Positions 7,311 to 18,300 of a DNA stretch of 64,000 bases are shown here, in pieces. Source of the stretch: Deltaproteobacteria bacterium (lineage in GTDB: Bacteria; Myxococcota_C; UBA6777); assembly GCA_002731275.1 (NCBI GenBank), contig PCBK01000104.1, positions 44,743-108,742 on the forward strand, read 5' to 3'. Numbering within the stretch: the stretch's first letter is position 1; each line of letters opens with the position of its first letter. The translations under genes were made by a program, and so were the position numbers. The notes under the pieces are model-generated. The model was not told the DNA's origin. It saw only the letters and a list, made by a program, of their open reading frames with translations, and ran no database searches.

Positions 7311-10300
7311 ATGCGCAAGGTCATTGAATGGGTCGTGACCCATCCCACAGTGGTCAATTTGTTTATGGTTGGTGTCGTCGTGGCAGGGTTCTTCGCGATC
7401 GATGTCATGCCCAAAGAGTCTTTTCCCGAAACATCTTTTGACGTGATCGTCGTCGAAGCACAATACAGGGGCGCAGGTCCCAAAGAGATCGAAAATGGTA
7501 TCCTGATCAAAGTCGAAGAGGCGATCCAGGGCATCAGTGGGATCTCCCAAGTCTCCTCTGAGGCCAAAGAAAATATCGGTGTCATCCGCGTCGAATTAAA
7601 TCGTGGGACCGACGTCGCTGAGGCCTTACGCGACGTGAAGGATAAAGTCGAACAGATCAGCGGCTACCCTACTGACGCTGAAACCCCTCGGACATACCAG
7701 GCGAGTCGACGAGTTCCTGTGCTCTACTACGCGCTCTCTGGTACGTTGAAAAGGTCGCAGCTCCAATCGCTCGCACAACACGTCAAAGATGAGCTGTTGT
7801 CCACTGACGGGATCTCCCTCGTCAATGTGAATGGGATGAAAGAGCGCGAGATCTCCATCGAGATCGATGAGGTCAGCCTGCGCAAGTACCAACTTCAAAT
7901 CAGCGATATCACACAAGCCCTCAAGTTTGCCAACCTCGATCTCTCCGGCGGTGTCGTGAAGACCAAGCGGGAAGATTTTCGTATCCGCTTTTACGGCAAA
8001 AAGTATCTCGCCAAAGACCTCGAACAGATCGTCGTCCGGACGCTCCCTGGAGGTGGCTTTGTGCGGCTTCGAGATGTCGCGAAAGCTCGTGAAGCCTTCG
8101 CCGATACAGGGACGCAGTTTTACTACAATGGCAAACCCTCCATCTTGATCGAGCTGCAAAGTACGAGCGACGCCAACATCTTGAAGGTCGCAAAATTGGC
8201 GAGGGCCAAGATGGCGACGATCATCCCAACGCTCCCAAAAGGTGCTCAGGTCGACACCTACAAGGACAACACACAACCCCTCAATGAGCGCATCTCTTTG
8301 CTCGCGAACAACGGGTTTCAGGGTCTTATCCTCGTGCTTCTCGTGCTCTCCTTCTTTATGAATGTACGACTCGCGATGTGGGTGGCTTCGGGTCTGTTGC
8401 TCTCGATCATTGGCTCATTCACGCTGGCGCTTGGAGGTGGGCTGACGATCAATATGATGAGCCTGTTTGGGTTGATCCTGGTCATCGGGATCCTCGTCGA
8501 TGACGCCATCGTCGTCGCTGAGAACGTTTTCTCCCACATCGAAGCTGGAAAGTCTCCCGCGCAGGCCGCCATTGATGGGACCGTTGAGGTTCTTCCTGCG
8601 GTCTTGACCGCGGTGATCACGACTTGTCTTACCTTCTTGCCGTTGTTCTTTATGGGCGGTTTTATCGGGAAGTTCATCTACATGATCCCTGCGATGGTCA
8701 TCGCGGCGCTCGTGTGCAGTCTGTTTGAGTCATTGTTGATCTTGCCACCTCACCTCGCCCACTCACTGAAACCACGTGGGAGCGCGGAGTTTACACAGAA
8801 TCGCTTTCGCACGTTGGTGGACAAAGGCTTTGGTTGGTTGCGAGAGGATGTCTACGGACGCTCTCTCAAGTGGCTCTTGCGCTGGAGATGGCCTGTACTC
8901 GCAGGCAGCATTGGTGTCTTCTTGTTGAGTCTTGGTCTGCTTCAAGGTGGGTTCGTCAGGTTTGTGTTCTTTCCCGAGATCGATGGTGATCAGATCGCCG
9001 TTCGGTTTGTCATGAAACCTGGTACACCGCTCGAAAAGACGAGGGCTGTGGCTGAGCGCGCCGAAAAAGCAGCGGCTGAGGTCGCCAAAGAACTCAAGCA
9101 ACAATACAAACAAGAGATCGTCGAGTCCTCTGTCCGATGGCTGGGTCGTTTGACTGCGATGAGTCCCGGCTTCTCAAGCGCGACAGGTGACGAAGTGGGA
9201 GAGGTCCAGCTCAACTTGCTCTCCGGTGACAAGCGCAAGCTCAGCGCCAACGACGTGCTGCGTCGTTGGCGCGAGAAGGTGGGCTCTGTCTCCGGTGCCT
9301 TGAGCGTGAGCTTTGATCTACTTGGGACACCACCGCTTGGAAAACCACTCGAATTCCAGTTGCTCAGTGATGATGTCAAACAGCTCCGCGCGGCCTCCAG
9401 CTATCTCAAAAAACGCCTCCTCACATTCGGAGGTGTCTATACACCCGAAGATGACCTTGAAGACGGCAAAAGAGAGCTTCGTATGTCTCTCACACCGCTC
9501 GCCAAAAGCATGGGCCTCTCCATGCAAGATCTCGCGACAAAGCTTCGCAACAGAGTGTATGGACAGGAGGTGATGAACCTGCAACGCCGCAAAGACGAGG
9601 TCAGGGTGTTTGTTCGTTATCCATCCAAAGGACCTTCTCTTCTGCAATCATTCTCACAGGTGGAGATCACCACAAGGGACGGAAAACGCATCCCACTTTC
9701 CCTTCTTGTCAAGTGGAATGTGGTCAAAGATCTCAAGGTGATCAGGCGTTTGAATAGACAACGTCTCGCGACGGTCTCTGCGCGCCTTGACGAGTCGCAA
9801 GGGAATCGACAGGACATCATCCAATCGCTCAAGCGAAAGGACCTCAAGAAGCTCGCTGTGATCGCACCCAACGTGCGTGTCGTGTTCTCTGGGCAATCCA
9901 AAGAGCAGGCCAAGGTCTTTGCTGGGATGAGGTACGCGTTCCCCATGGCGATGTTCGGTATCTTCTTTGTGATGGTCTTGATCTTCCAATCTTACAGCCA
10001 GTCCATCATCGTCATGGCGATGATCCCCTTTGGCGTCGTCGGTGCGATCCTTGGTCACTGGGTGATGGGTGTACCGCTGACGATCTTGAGCTTCTTTGGG
10101 ATCGTCGGCGTCTCTGGTGTCGTCGTCAACGACTCGATCATCTTGATGGACACGATCAACAGGAAATTTGAGGAGGGATTGCCACTCTTTGATGCAGTCT
10201 GGCAAGCAGGTCAGAGCCGTCTACGTGCAATCTTGTCGACGACTTTGACGACTGTTGTTGGTGTGGGGCCGTTGTTGTTCGAGCAGAGTCGTCAGGCGCA

Positions 10301-10553
10301 ATTCTTGATCCCGATGGCGCTCTCGCTCGCTGCTGGAGTCTTTTGCGCTACCTTTGTGACGCTTGTCCTCGTCCCATGCCTGACGTTGATCAATAACGAT
10401 CTCAAGAGACTGTATCACCTGATTCGCCACAGAGAGTGGATGTCGATCAATGACTTCGCGGTGATGGATCGTTCACGTCACAAGATCGAGCTCGACGAGC
10501 CCACCAGCCAAGCTTCCCATGCACAGGGAACACAGCCACAGACAGCACATTGA
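7311..10553 (+). CDS. RND efflux permease (AcrB/HAE family)
   Basis: A 1,080-residue inner-membrane proton-driven pump, of normal length for the family. It has TM1 (VVNLFMVGVVVAGFFAIDV), a periplasmic porter domain (VEAQYRGAGPKEIENG), then a bundle of membrane helices including GILVDDAIVVAENVFSHIE, which carries the adjacent aspartates used for proton relay. The second half repeats the plan: porter segment, then TMs with IVGVSGVVVNDSIILMDTI and the closing helices LIPMALSLAAGVFCATFVTL. ATG 7311 follows GAGGTG. The C-terminal ~50 residues are a polar cytoplasmic tail. With the adaptor upstream and a TolC-like channel 66 bases downstream it makes a full envelope-spanning efflux system, probably controlled by the TetR gene upstream. 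The sequence does not tell drug from metal or lipid export. Confidence 0.95.
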   Translation: MRKVIEWVVTHPTVVNLFMVGVVVAGFFAIDVMPKESFPETSFDVIVVEAQYRGAGPKEIENGILIKVEEAIQGISGISQVSSEAKENIGVIRVELNRGTDVAEALRDVKDKVEQISGYPTDAETPRTYQASRRVPVLYYALSGTLKRSQLQSLAQHVKDELLSTDGISLVNVNGMKEREISIEIDEVSLRKYQLQISDITQALKFANLDLSGGVVKTKREDFRIRFYGKKYLAKDLEQIVVRTLPGGGFVRLRDVAKAREAFADTGTQFYYNGKPSILIELQSTSDANILKVAKLARAKMATIIPTLPKGAQVDTYKDNTQPLNERISLLANNGFQGLILVLLVLSFFMNVRLAMWVASGLLLSIIGSFTLALGGGLTINMMSLFGLILVIGILVDDAIVVAENVFSHIEAGKSPAQAAIDGTVEVLPAVLTAVITTCLTFLPLFFMGGFIGKFIYMIPAMVIAALVCSLFESLLILPPHLAHSLKPRGSAEFTQNRFRTLVDKGFGWLREDVYGRSLKWLLRWRWPVLAGSIGVFLLSLGLLQGGFVRFVFFPEIDGDQIAVRFVMKPGTPLEKTRAVAERAEKAAAEVAKELKQQYKQEIVESSVRWLGRLTAMSPGFSSATGDEVGEVQLNLLSGDKRKLSANDVLRRWREKVGSVSGALSVSFDLLGTPPLGKPLEFQLLSDDVKQLRAASSYLKKRLLTFGGVYTPEDDLEDGKRELRMSLTPLAKSMGLSMQDLATKLRNRVYGQEVMNLQRRKDEVRVFVRYPSKGPSLLQSFSQVEITTRDGKRIPLSLLVKWNVVKDLKVIRRLNRQRLATVSARLDESQGNRQDIIQSLKRKDLKKLAVIAPNVRVVFSGQSKEQAKVFAGMRYAFPMAMFGIFFVMVLIFQSYSQSIIVMAMIPFGVVGAILGHWVMGVPLTILSFFGIVGVSGVVVNDSIILMDTINRKFEEGLPLFDAVWQAGQSRLRAILSTTLTTVVGVGPLLFEQSRQAQFLIPMALSLAAGVFCATFVTLVLVPCLTLINNDLKRLYHLIRHREWMSINDFAVMDRSRHKIELDEPTSQASHAQGTQPQTAH

Positions 10554-10618
10554 GCGTACACCCTTAGGCTACTCCTGGAAAAAGAGCTGGGAAACGAGCG
10601 CACGAAAGGAACATCGAT

Positions 10619-12160
10619 ATGAGAGCGTTTATCCTTCGATCTATGCTTTTGCTGGGAGGCGTGTATATGTGCCTCCCACACCAACAAGTCAGCGCGAAAA
10701 CGAAAAAGAAAACAAACCGTTTGGGACGTCTTCACTGGAAACAACGAAAGGTGGCGCTTGCGGATAACACGCAAACAAAGCAGCCTACAACGTCTGTACA
10801 AAAGCGCGCACCAAACAGTCGCCTGAAGAGACTCAAACTGTTACCTTCCGTCTCTTGGAAGGCGATCTCTTCGAAGGGATATACTGGGCAAAAGAGCGTA
10901 CTACCCAAGAGGCACGACAAAGGTTGGCCTGTGTGGTCATTTGCCTCTGTCCTCGCTCGTGTCCGCAAGCAAAACCTCGACCTGAAGTTGTTGCGACGAC
11001 GGATCAAACAATCACAGATCATGCGTTCACAGGCCTGGGGCGCTGTGCGTCCGACACTTCAACTGCAAGGCAATTACATTCGCAACTCAAATGAAGCCTC
11101 GGTGAATATGGGCTCTGAGAGCATTGTGATTACACCTTACAATCAGTGGACGATGAGCATGCAGTTAAACTGGAACATCTTCCATCTTCCGAGTATCCCG
11201 AATATTAAGGCCGCCTATCTCGACGTCCAAAAGACCAAACAGCTCGCAAAGCAGACGCAAAGAGAGGTCGTGTATGCCTCTTTGCAAGCCTACTACAGTA
11301 TCCTATTGTCCGATGGGATGGTCGAGATCGCGCGGCAATCTTGGGCCAACGCCAAGGAACACATGCAGATCGCGAAGCTCCGCACGAGCGCTGGGATCTC
11401 GACACGACTCAATGTGATGCGTGCGAAGTTGGATGTTGTGAAAGCCCAGCAAACCTACCTGAGCGCGATCAACGCGCTGCGCAACACACGTTTGTCTTTG
11501 CTCGTGCTGCTGAATGAGCAAAATGGTCACTTTCGCGTCACCGCCCCTAGCCGCCCAAAGAGTCCCTCGGGGACCGTTGTGGCGTGGCTGTCGAGCGCCC
11601 GTAAACAGCGTCCCGAGCTCAAAGAGAAGAAGCTCGCGATCCAGTCTGCAGAGGCGAAGCTGACAGGGCAATGGCTACAATTTGCGCCGACGATCGCCCT
11701 GACTGGGGCTGTGCAGGCGAACAACGCTGGTGGCTTTGCCAACCAATATGTCCAGTGGAACGTCGGTCTCGCCGCGCGACTCCCCCTGTACAATGGTGGC
11801 GCTCGTTTTGACGCGATCCAGCAGGCCAACAACGCGCTCAAACAGGCTCAGTTGGAATACCAAAAAGCTGACTTGACGATACGCAATGAGATCAAGCAGG
11901 CAGATATCAACCTGCGCAACAGCGTGATGAATTACCGCGTCGCACGTAACCAAAAGAAGATCGCTGAGGAGACATACCAGCTCAATGTCCACCGATACAA
12001 AGCAGGTTTAGCCTCGCCGATCGCGCTCTCTGACGCTTTGACGCAGTTGACCTCTGCGCGGATCAGCGTGTTGCGTGAGCGGTTCAATATGGATCTTGCG
12101 GTCCTTCAATTGCACCGATCGATGGGAACGCTCAGCAAGATCGCCAAGACGCTACGTTAG
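10619..12160 (+). CDS. TolC-family outer-membrane efflux channel
   Basis: A 513-residue protein with signal peptide (MRAFILRSMLLLGGVYMCLP...QVSA) and AAAGGA upstream of the ATG. After a basic linker of about 90 residues come two similar alpha-hairpin repeats typical of outer-membrane efflux proteins: PTLQLQGNYIRNSNEASVN, then VVYASLQAYYSILLSDGM, and in the second half QFAPTIALTGAVQANNAGG, RNEIKQADINLRNSVMNY and YKAGLASPIALSDALTQL. The extra charged stretch between the signal peptide and the first repeat is longer than usual. Last gene of the efflux operon; it is followed 16 bases later by the stop codon of a gene on the other strand. Family assignment is firm. Confidence 0.93.
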   Translation: MRAFILRSMLLLGGVYMCLPHQQVSAKTKKKTNRLGRLHWKQRKVALADNTQTKQPTTSVQKRAPNSRLKRLKLLPSVSWKAISSKGYTGQKSVLPKRHDKGWPVWSFASVLARVRKQNLDLKLLRRRIKQSQIMRSQAWGAVRPTLQLQGNYIRNSNEASVNMGSESIVITPYNQWTMSMQLNWNIFHLPSIPNIKAAYLDVQKTKQLAKQTQREVVYASLQAYYSILLSDGMVEIARQSWANAKEHMQIAKLRTSAGISTRLNVMRAKLDVVKAQQTYLSAINALRNTRLSLLVLLNEQNGHFRVTAPSRPKSPSGTVVAWLSSARKQRPELKEKKLAIQSAEAKLTGQWLQFAPTIALTGAVQANNAGGFANQYVQWNVGLAARLPLYNGGARFDAIQQANNALKQAQLEYQKADLTIRNEIKQADINLRNSVMNYRVARNQKKIAEETYQLNVHRYKAGLASPIALSDALTQLTSARISVLRERFNMDLAVLQLHRSMGTLSKIAKTLR

Positions 12161-12176
12161 GCCATTGTGTTGGTGT

Positions 12177-13949
12177 TCACTTGTAGGAAAATTGATAGGA
12201 TGCGATGGGTTCGGAGTAGCGAGGAGATTTGACGTAGAGGTAGGCAAATTGTTTTGCGTACTTGCCGGGTTTTTTGAGGAGGTCACGCACAAAGCGATAG
12301 GACACTGCCTGATAACGCAAGTTGATATCGATTTTGTACGGTCCTTTGGGGAGAGAGGGGATCTTGTACTGGATGTCTTCTCGTCCACCGACAAAGTCCT
12401 TATCCGTCTTGGCTGCGCCGACGACCGCGATATCGTTGGGTGCCTTCTCTTTATCGAAACCCTTGGGTAACAATCTGTTGTCTTTGGCGTACTTGGCTCC
12501 ACGTAGGAGCGTGTAGGTGACCTCTTTGTCCGTGTTCTGCATGATGGCCTCATAGACTGCGACCTGCGAAGGTTTTGTGATGACCTTGTGATGGGGTTCA
12601 AAGGTCTTTGCATCTTGATCGGCGTCCACGCCTTCGATCTCACCAAAGGGTTTCTCTTTCCCCGAAAAGAAGAGGACGCGGTTGTTTTTGTCGCGTACTT
12701 TGACCTGCAAGAAGACACGGCGAGCAGGATAACCCGAGGGGAGCTTATGCCCCGTCTGGTTGACGATCCGTACAGTGAAGGACAACGTGCCTTTGGAGAA
12801 GGTCGTGTTGTGGACTTCCAGACGTGCGGCGGAGCGCAACATTTGCGCTGTCTTTTTGATCGTAAAGTCGAAGTTGTTGGCGGAAATGCCGAGCAGTTGT
12901 TTGTTGTCTTTCATCATTTGGAGCATAAACTTGTTGCCACCGACGAAGATGTGTTGTCCAAAGTGGCTACGTGTGGTGTCCAGCCAGGGGGGACGTTGGC
13001 TGATGATGACACCTGATGTCGGCGTCATGTGGCAGCTCTGACACGTCTGTTGCTTCGTGCTTTTGGCATATGCACTCCATTTCCACTCTGAGTAGACCAT
13101 CTGTTCGGGGAACTGTTGTGCATCTGTTTTGGGGATGATCTTGCCGTTTTTGTCGACGAATGGGGTTTTCAGGTTGTGGCAGCTCCCGCAGAGCTTAGAG
13201 TCCGAGATGTGGCTACTACCTGTTGGTGTGTAGTCGACGTGGTTTTGCATGGGCATGGGGATGACGTCGTTGTAGGGACCGTAAATTTTGCGGTCCACCG
13301 CGTCTGCGAATGTCTCGATCACATATTTTCCGGAGAACCCAGCGAGCGTCCCCATGGCTTTTGTCGGCTTGATTTGGTGGCACGCAGTACAACTGACGCC
13401 ATCCATCGCCTGGTGAAAGTAGGGGTTTGCTTTTTGGAACAGCCCCTTGCTTCCAAACAGGTCGTACGGCTTTTTGGCTTTTCGTGCTTCGACGTTAGCC
13501 ATGGGTGCGTGACAGCGGGTGCATTTGTCTGTGAGTAACTTTTTGTGTTTGGGGTTGCGTTGTATCTCGGTCTCGACTTTGGCGCGCCAGAGAGGATCTC
13601 GTGTCGAGTTGGCCATCATCGTCGAAGACCAGGCCGTCTCGATCGAGACGTCATCGTCGTTCTCATCCGTGATGTTGTTGTGACAGAAGGCGCAATTCTC
13701 CGAGCCTGAGAAGTGTTTGGATGTGAAGTCGTGGTTGGACGTTGGTGTGCTCTTCGGCTTGGGAAATTGGGTGGGAAACGCAGCCTCTTTTGGCACTGCT
13801 TTGATCACCACTTTGACTTGTTTTTTTGTGCTCTTTTGCGTCGTTGGTTTTGTTGTCGATGTGCTCTTCGCATTGCATTGTGTGAGGACAATACCCAACG
13901 AGAGCAACAGGACGGGGTAGATGTGCTTGTTGTTATGTGGCCAGCTCAT
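12177..13949 (-). CDS. Exported pentahaem c-type cytochrome
   Basis: Five haem-binding motifs are visible in order: CAFCH, CTRCH, CTACH, CGSCH and CQSCH, all in the N-terminal 60%. A beta-rich C-terminal part follows (VEVHNTT-like segment, SFTVRIVNQTGHKLPSGYP, RRVFLQVKVRDKNNRV). The motif TGHKLPSGYPARR is typical of multihaem cytochromes of the cytochrome c554/NrfB-like superfamily found in environmental bacteria. The track extends the frame to 14720, but the real start is near MSWPHNNKHIYPVLLLSLG; GGAG lies six bases before the ATG at 13949, and the ATG at 13961 is the alternative. The hydrophobic start ends in LTQC, so lipid attachment is possible but the lipobox is atypical. It would act in the periplasm or at the outer membrane in electron transfer. 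The partner is unknown. Confidence 0.88.
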   Translation of the reverse strand: MSWPHNNKHIYPVLLLSLGIVLTQCNAKSTSTTKPTTQKSTKKQVKVVIKAVPKEAAFPTQFPKPKSTPTSNHDFTSKHFSGSENCAFCHNNITDENDDDVSIETAWSSTMMANSTRDPLWRAKVETEIQRNPKHKKLLTDKCTRCHAPMANVEARKAKKPYDLFGSKGLFQKANPYFHQAMDGVSCTACHQIKPTKAMGTLAGFSGKYVIETFADAVDRKIYGPYNDVIPMPMQNHVDYTPTGSSHISDSKLCGSCHNLKTPFVDKNGKIIPKTDAQQFPEQMVYSEWKWSAYAKSTKQQTCQSCHMTPTSGVIISQRPPWLDTTRSHFGQHIFVGGNKFMLQMMKDNKQLLGISANNFDFTIKKTAQMLRSAARLEVHNTTFSKGTLSFTVRIVNQTGHKLPSGYPARRVFLQVKVRDKNNRVLFFSGKEKPFGEIEGVDADQDAKTFEPHHKVITKPSQVAVYEAIMQNTDKEVTYTLLRGAKYAKDNRLLPKGFDKEKAPNDIAVVGAAKTDKDFVGGREDIQYKIPSLPKGPYKIDINLRYQAVSYRFVRDLLKKPGKYAKQFAYLYVKSPRYSEPIASYQFSYK

Positions 13950-14185
13950 GTGTTTCTCCATGTCATTTATGTCGACAAAGCAAGGGCACAAGGATGCGCT
14001 TGCTTGTTTAGAGACACTATAAAGCACAGAGAGTCGACAAGGGCGGACTTTTGAGAGGCCAACGTGATTGAGTATTTTTGGGGGGTTCTTTAACGGAAAC
14101 AGATGATTAGGGATCCTCAGGGAGGGGCGAAGAGGGGGGGCGCTGCGACAACTTGCCGCACTTTGGACGTTCTTTTTGGAGGGGG

Positions 14186-14707
14186 CTAGAGTCCGAAGGA
14201 TTGTTGTGTGAACGCGAGGGAGCGTTGGTCTTTGGGGGGAGGAGGTGGCATTTTGTGTTTGGAAAAGTAAGCCCACAAAGAGATGGAGCCGACAATGACA
14301 CCGGCGGAGAGGGCGCTGAGGCCGACTGCGGAGAGTACGTTGCCCAGGTACTTTTGTTCGTCGATGTGTTGCCTCTTCTCTTCGATCGTTTTGCCTGGGA
14401 TGCTGTCGAGATCTTTGAGTTTGCTTCCGAGGCTGTTCTTTTCTATCTGGTTCCAGGTCAAGATGGCGGCACCTGTAAAGGTCAACGCACCACCACCGAT
14501 CATGCCGATGATGACGAGTTTCGGTGTCCGTCCAAAGCTTGGATGGGGGAGTGTTTGAGGGAGACTTTGTTTGCCCGATGATTTGGCGACGAGTCTTTTC
14601 TTTTTGTGTTTCTTTTTTGGAGGGGGTTTTGCATGTACTGGAGTGGCGAGACCTGCCCAGAGCAGGAACATTGTCAGGTAGATTGTCCAAGAGGGGGGAG
14701 TTGTCAT
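14186..14707 (-). CDS. Small exported/membrane protein with two hydrophobic segments, unknown function
   Basis: 173 residues from the ATG at 14707 (a GTG at 14737 would add 10 residues and has a better purine-rich upstream). It has an N-terminal signal sequence (MTTPPSWTIYLTMFLLWAGLATPVHA), a Lys-rich linker (KPPPKKKHKKKRLVAKSSG), then two hydrophobic segments (LVIIGMIGGGALTFTGAAILTW and YLGNVLSAVGLSALSAGVIVGSISLWAYF) separated by a charged stretch. The C-terminus is Pro-rich. Signal peptide, basic/Pro linker and paired glycine-rich helices are common among unnamed envelope proteins in this lineage. I do not recognise a family. The gene lies 236 bases upstream of the cytochrome start on the same strand, and may or may not be cotranscribed with it. 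Confidence 0.6.
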   Translation of the reverse strand: MTTPPSWTIYLTMFLLWAGLATPVHAKPPPKKKHKKKRLVAKSSGKQSLPQTLPHPSFGRTPKLVIIGMIGGGALTFTGAAILTWNQIEKNSLGSKLKDLDSIPGKTIEEKRQHIDEQKYLGNVLSAVGLSALSAGVIVGSISLWAYFSKHKMPPPPPKDQRSLAFTQQSFGL

Positions 14708-14737
14708 GTATTTGACCCAAAATGAATACGTGTCCAC

Positions 14738-15333
14738 GTCACCTTTGCCTTCAACAGATACTACTACAAGTAGACGTCCATTTCCAGAGTTTATTGTGGC
14801 GGATTGGTCACTTTTTTTGGCAAAAAGCGCTATCTGGGTTAAAAAAGCCGATGCACGTAAGTGATTGGGGAGAAGCTTTTTTGTGGGGTGAGAAAGGTGA
14901 ACTGAGAGCTTCTTGCGCTTTGCACCATGTCTTTTGATTTTTGGGACTTTTTATACACACGAAAACATTCGACAGTCTTGACAAAGAGTGAGTCCTCGTG
15001 CAATGCCGATGTTCGCTTTGGTGTTGAGGCTATGACTCTTCTAAAGAGTTTTTCTGTAGCCTCGACTCTATGGATAAAAGAAGTGACTGATAAAGATGGG
15101 ACCAAGATTTTTGTAAGAAGGTCCACTCCACGACGAATACAGCCTGTGTATTCACCCCACCGATGCCTCATGGAAGAGCCATTTGTATTGACAGGGATAC
15201 GTCATTTTTTCTAGCGAGAACACGAAGCAGTCGTCTTTTTTGGATTTTTTGCGACGTGCGTTCTCGAAGCTGTCTCCTTCACATTTGAGAATTGGAGACA
15301 TCACTGGCAACAGAAGAAAGGAGAAATGAAACG
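14738..15333. other. ~600 bp without a supportable gene
   Basis: Two short opposing ORFs (14839-15171 and 14927-15214) lack ribosome-binding sites, signal sequences or recognisable motifs. The stretch probably holds the promoter of the giant plus-strand gene starting at 15334 and, on the other strand, that of the 14707 gene. No strong -35/-10 pair or hairpin stands out. Confidence 0.4.
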
Positions 15334-18300
15334 ATGTTCACTGTAAACTCTTCGATGAGAGGTCTTCTCATCGCCTTTGCATTTTTGATATGGGCGTCGC
15401 CTTCGTGGGCACAAACCCCTATCAGTCCTGGAAATGTACGGGCAAATTACCAACAAGCACAAAACCGCTCGGTGCTGACGTGGGAACCTAGAGGTACCTA
15501 TCGTGTGGCCGCCGACATCACCGGAACACAGACGCTGACATGGCGTGGTTCACAAGTGTACGATCAGCGCCCTGGTCAAAACCCCAACAACTGGAATGTC
15601 CAAAACTTTGGCTCCGCGGTCTGGGGCAAAAACGGAAACGAGCTGACCGAGACAGCTAACCAGGGGGGGATCTGGCACTACAACAAAGCTTTTGGTTGGT
15701 CGGACTACAACTTCTCCTTCCAATTTAGAACGCTGAGCCGGGTGGGAGGACAAAGTAACACAGATGATGACCCTCTCGGTATCACCTGGCGTTACACCGA
15801 TCAAAATAACTACTACGCGTTGTATCTTTGTGGTTATCAACGCTACAGTAACTGCGGTACATTTGGGATGCCCAGCGGCGTCAATTTCCGTGGGAGTGCC
15901 TTTATCCGTGTGCGCAATGGACGTGGGACGATCCTGCGCTCTTGGGCTGTAACAAGAGGGACGAAGATCCCACAGTCCTGGACGTACAATACCCAATACA
16001 CCATACGTGTGCTCACAAGTGGCAACAACTTCAAGGTGTTTTTGAAGGAGGGGAGTAACAACGAAGTCCGTATCCTCAATTACACAGAGTCCAACGCAAA
16101 TAACCTTCACGCCAAAGGCACATTTGGTACATTCAGTGTCTCTCAGCCTCACCAACGCTACGACAATTTTCGTATTGTGCACACTGAGTCTGAAGTACGT
16201 GGTGTGACGTCTGGTACGCTCACGACTGTATTCAAGAGCGCGTTTGCGCGGCTGAACAACGCCAACTTCAATACGTTGCTGGCATCGCAGGTGACGACGT
16301 GGCGTAACCAATTTGGTTTTGCGGCCAATCAAGTCAGCCTGACACGAGTCTACACAGACATCGTCAACCAAGGTTCGATGTTCGAAGCCAAGCCCAGCAC
16401 AAATGGTACCAACACAACCGCGACAAACCCCGCTTCCTTCCCGTATGGTCGGCAAAAGGCCAATGCGATCCGCTACCTTGTCCTTCGCAATGGAGCACAG
16501 GTCGGTGGGATCCTGACTGCGCAAACCTATACCGATAATTACGGTGTCTGTACTGTCCGTCCTGGTACAAAATACGACTACCGGGTACGTTCCAGAAACA
16601 ACGCAAACCAGACAAGCGGGAACTCTGCGATCGCTTCCGTGACTGTTACCAACGCGACGCCAACGATCACATCACCTCTTTCACAGACAAAGGCCAAGGG
16701 GACCCCCTGGACATTGGACCTGTCTCCTTTTGTTGCAGACGCTGATTCACCAGACAGTCGATTGACGATCACCGAAAACAGCGCAAATGTCACCGTGAAT
16801 GGTCGTGTGTTGACATTCAATTATCCAACCTCTTTTGTCGGTAGCTCCCAAGTTGTCAATGTGACTGTCACTGATTGCTGGGGTGCCAAGGCGACAGGTG
16901 TCATCCGTGTTACCTTACTCAACAGTCCTCCTGTGATCACTGGTACACCTCCTAATACTGCGACGATGGGGACAAAGTACGCGTACACCGTCCAGGCGAC
17001 AGACCCCGAGAAGACAAAGCTCACGTACACACTCAAGGCTGGACCAACAGGCGCGGCGATCGATGCATCGACAGGTGCGCTCTCCTGGACGCCTGGACCG
17101 AACAACGGTGGCAAGACCTTTACATTCACTGTGGAGGTTTGTGATGCTGGCAATCCAAAAGCTTGTGCGACACAGACATGGACTGTCAAGGTCAACAATC
17201 GTCCCCCTGTGATCACGAGCAGCGCGCCGACAAACGCGACCGCGAGCAAGATCTACACATATGCAGTGAAAGCCTCCGATCCAGACGGTGACACACTGAC
17301 CTATTCTTTGCCGACCAAGCCTGCTGGGGCGAGTATCAACGCGTCGACAGGGGCGATCTCCTGGACTCCGGCACCTGCGGACGCTGGTAAAACTGTGAGC
17401 TTCCAGGTGCGTGTTTGTGATTCATCGACACCGCCAGCGTGTGTGACGCAATCCTGGAGCGTCAAAGTCTCCGCGGCCAACAATCTTCCGCAGATCGCAG
17501 GTGTGCCTCCCACACAGCTCCAAGACGGACAGACAATGGTCTATGCACCAACTGTCGTGGATTCCGATCTTCCAAATGATACACATACCTGGAAGCTCGA
17601 TAAGGGACCTGCTGGTGCCAAATTCGACACCAAAACGGGCCGCCTTGAGTGGACGCCGGCTGCAGCTGATGTCGGTAAAGAGATCGAATTCTCTGTAACT
17701 GTCTGCGATAAAGCGGGTAGCTGTGCGACACAAACCTGGAAGGTCAAAGTCATCAAAGGAAATAACCCACCGCTGATCGTGGGTACACCCTCGACAACTG
17801 CGACACCTTCGACTGTGTACACCTATACACCTGCTGTTCAGGACAACGATCCTGGTGACACACACACCTGGAAGCTCGATAAGGGACCAGCCGGTGCGAA
17901 CGTCGATCCTAGCACTGGTGCGCTCTCCTGGACACCTGCTGCGACGGACGCTGGAAAGTCCTTCGACTTCTCCGTGACTGTCTGTGATAAAGCAGGTAGC
18001 TGTGCGACGCAAACCTGGAAGGTCAATGTCTCCAGTCTCAACACACCCCCACAGATCTCTGGTTCTCCTGGGACAAGCGGAGCTGTCGGACAAGCATACA
18101 CATACGCACCCAAAGTTGTCGATCCAGACAAAGGCGACACACACTCCTGGACCCTGGTCAACGGCCCCTCTGGTGCGACTGCGGATGCATCGACAGGTGC
18201 TGTCTCCTGGACGCCTGCTGCTGCTGATAACAACAAAGAATCCACATTTGAGCTGCGTGTCTGTGATGACAAAGGCGCATGTGCCACACAGATCTGGAAA

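Noticed and set aside
12177-14720. 847-residue version of the cytochrome
   Set aside because: The frame stays open above 13961 by chance; the added residues have no signal peptide and overlap another gene.
14839-15214. Two opposing ORFs of ~100 codons
   Set aside because: They overlap each other, lack ribosome-binding sites and have no motif or signal peptide.
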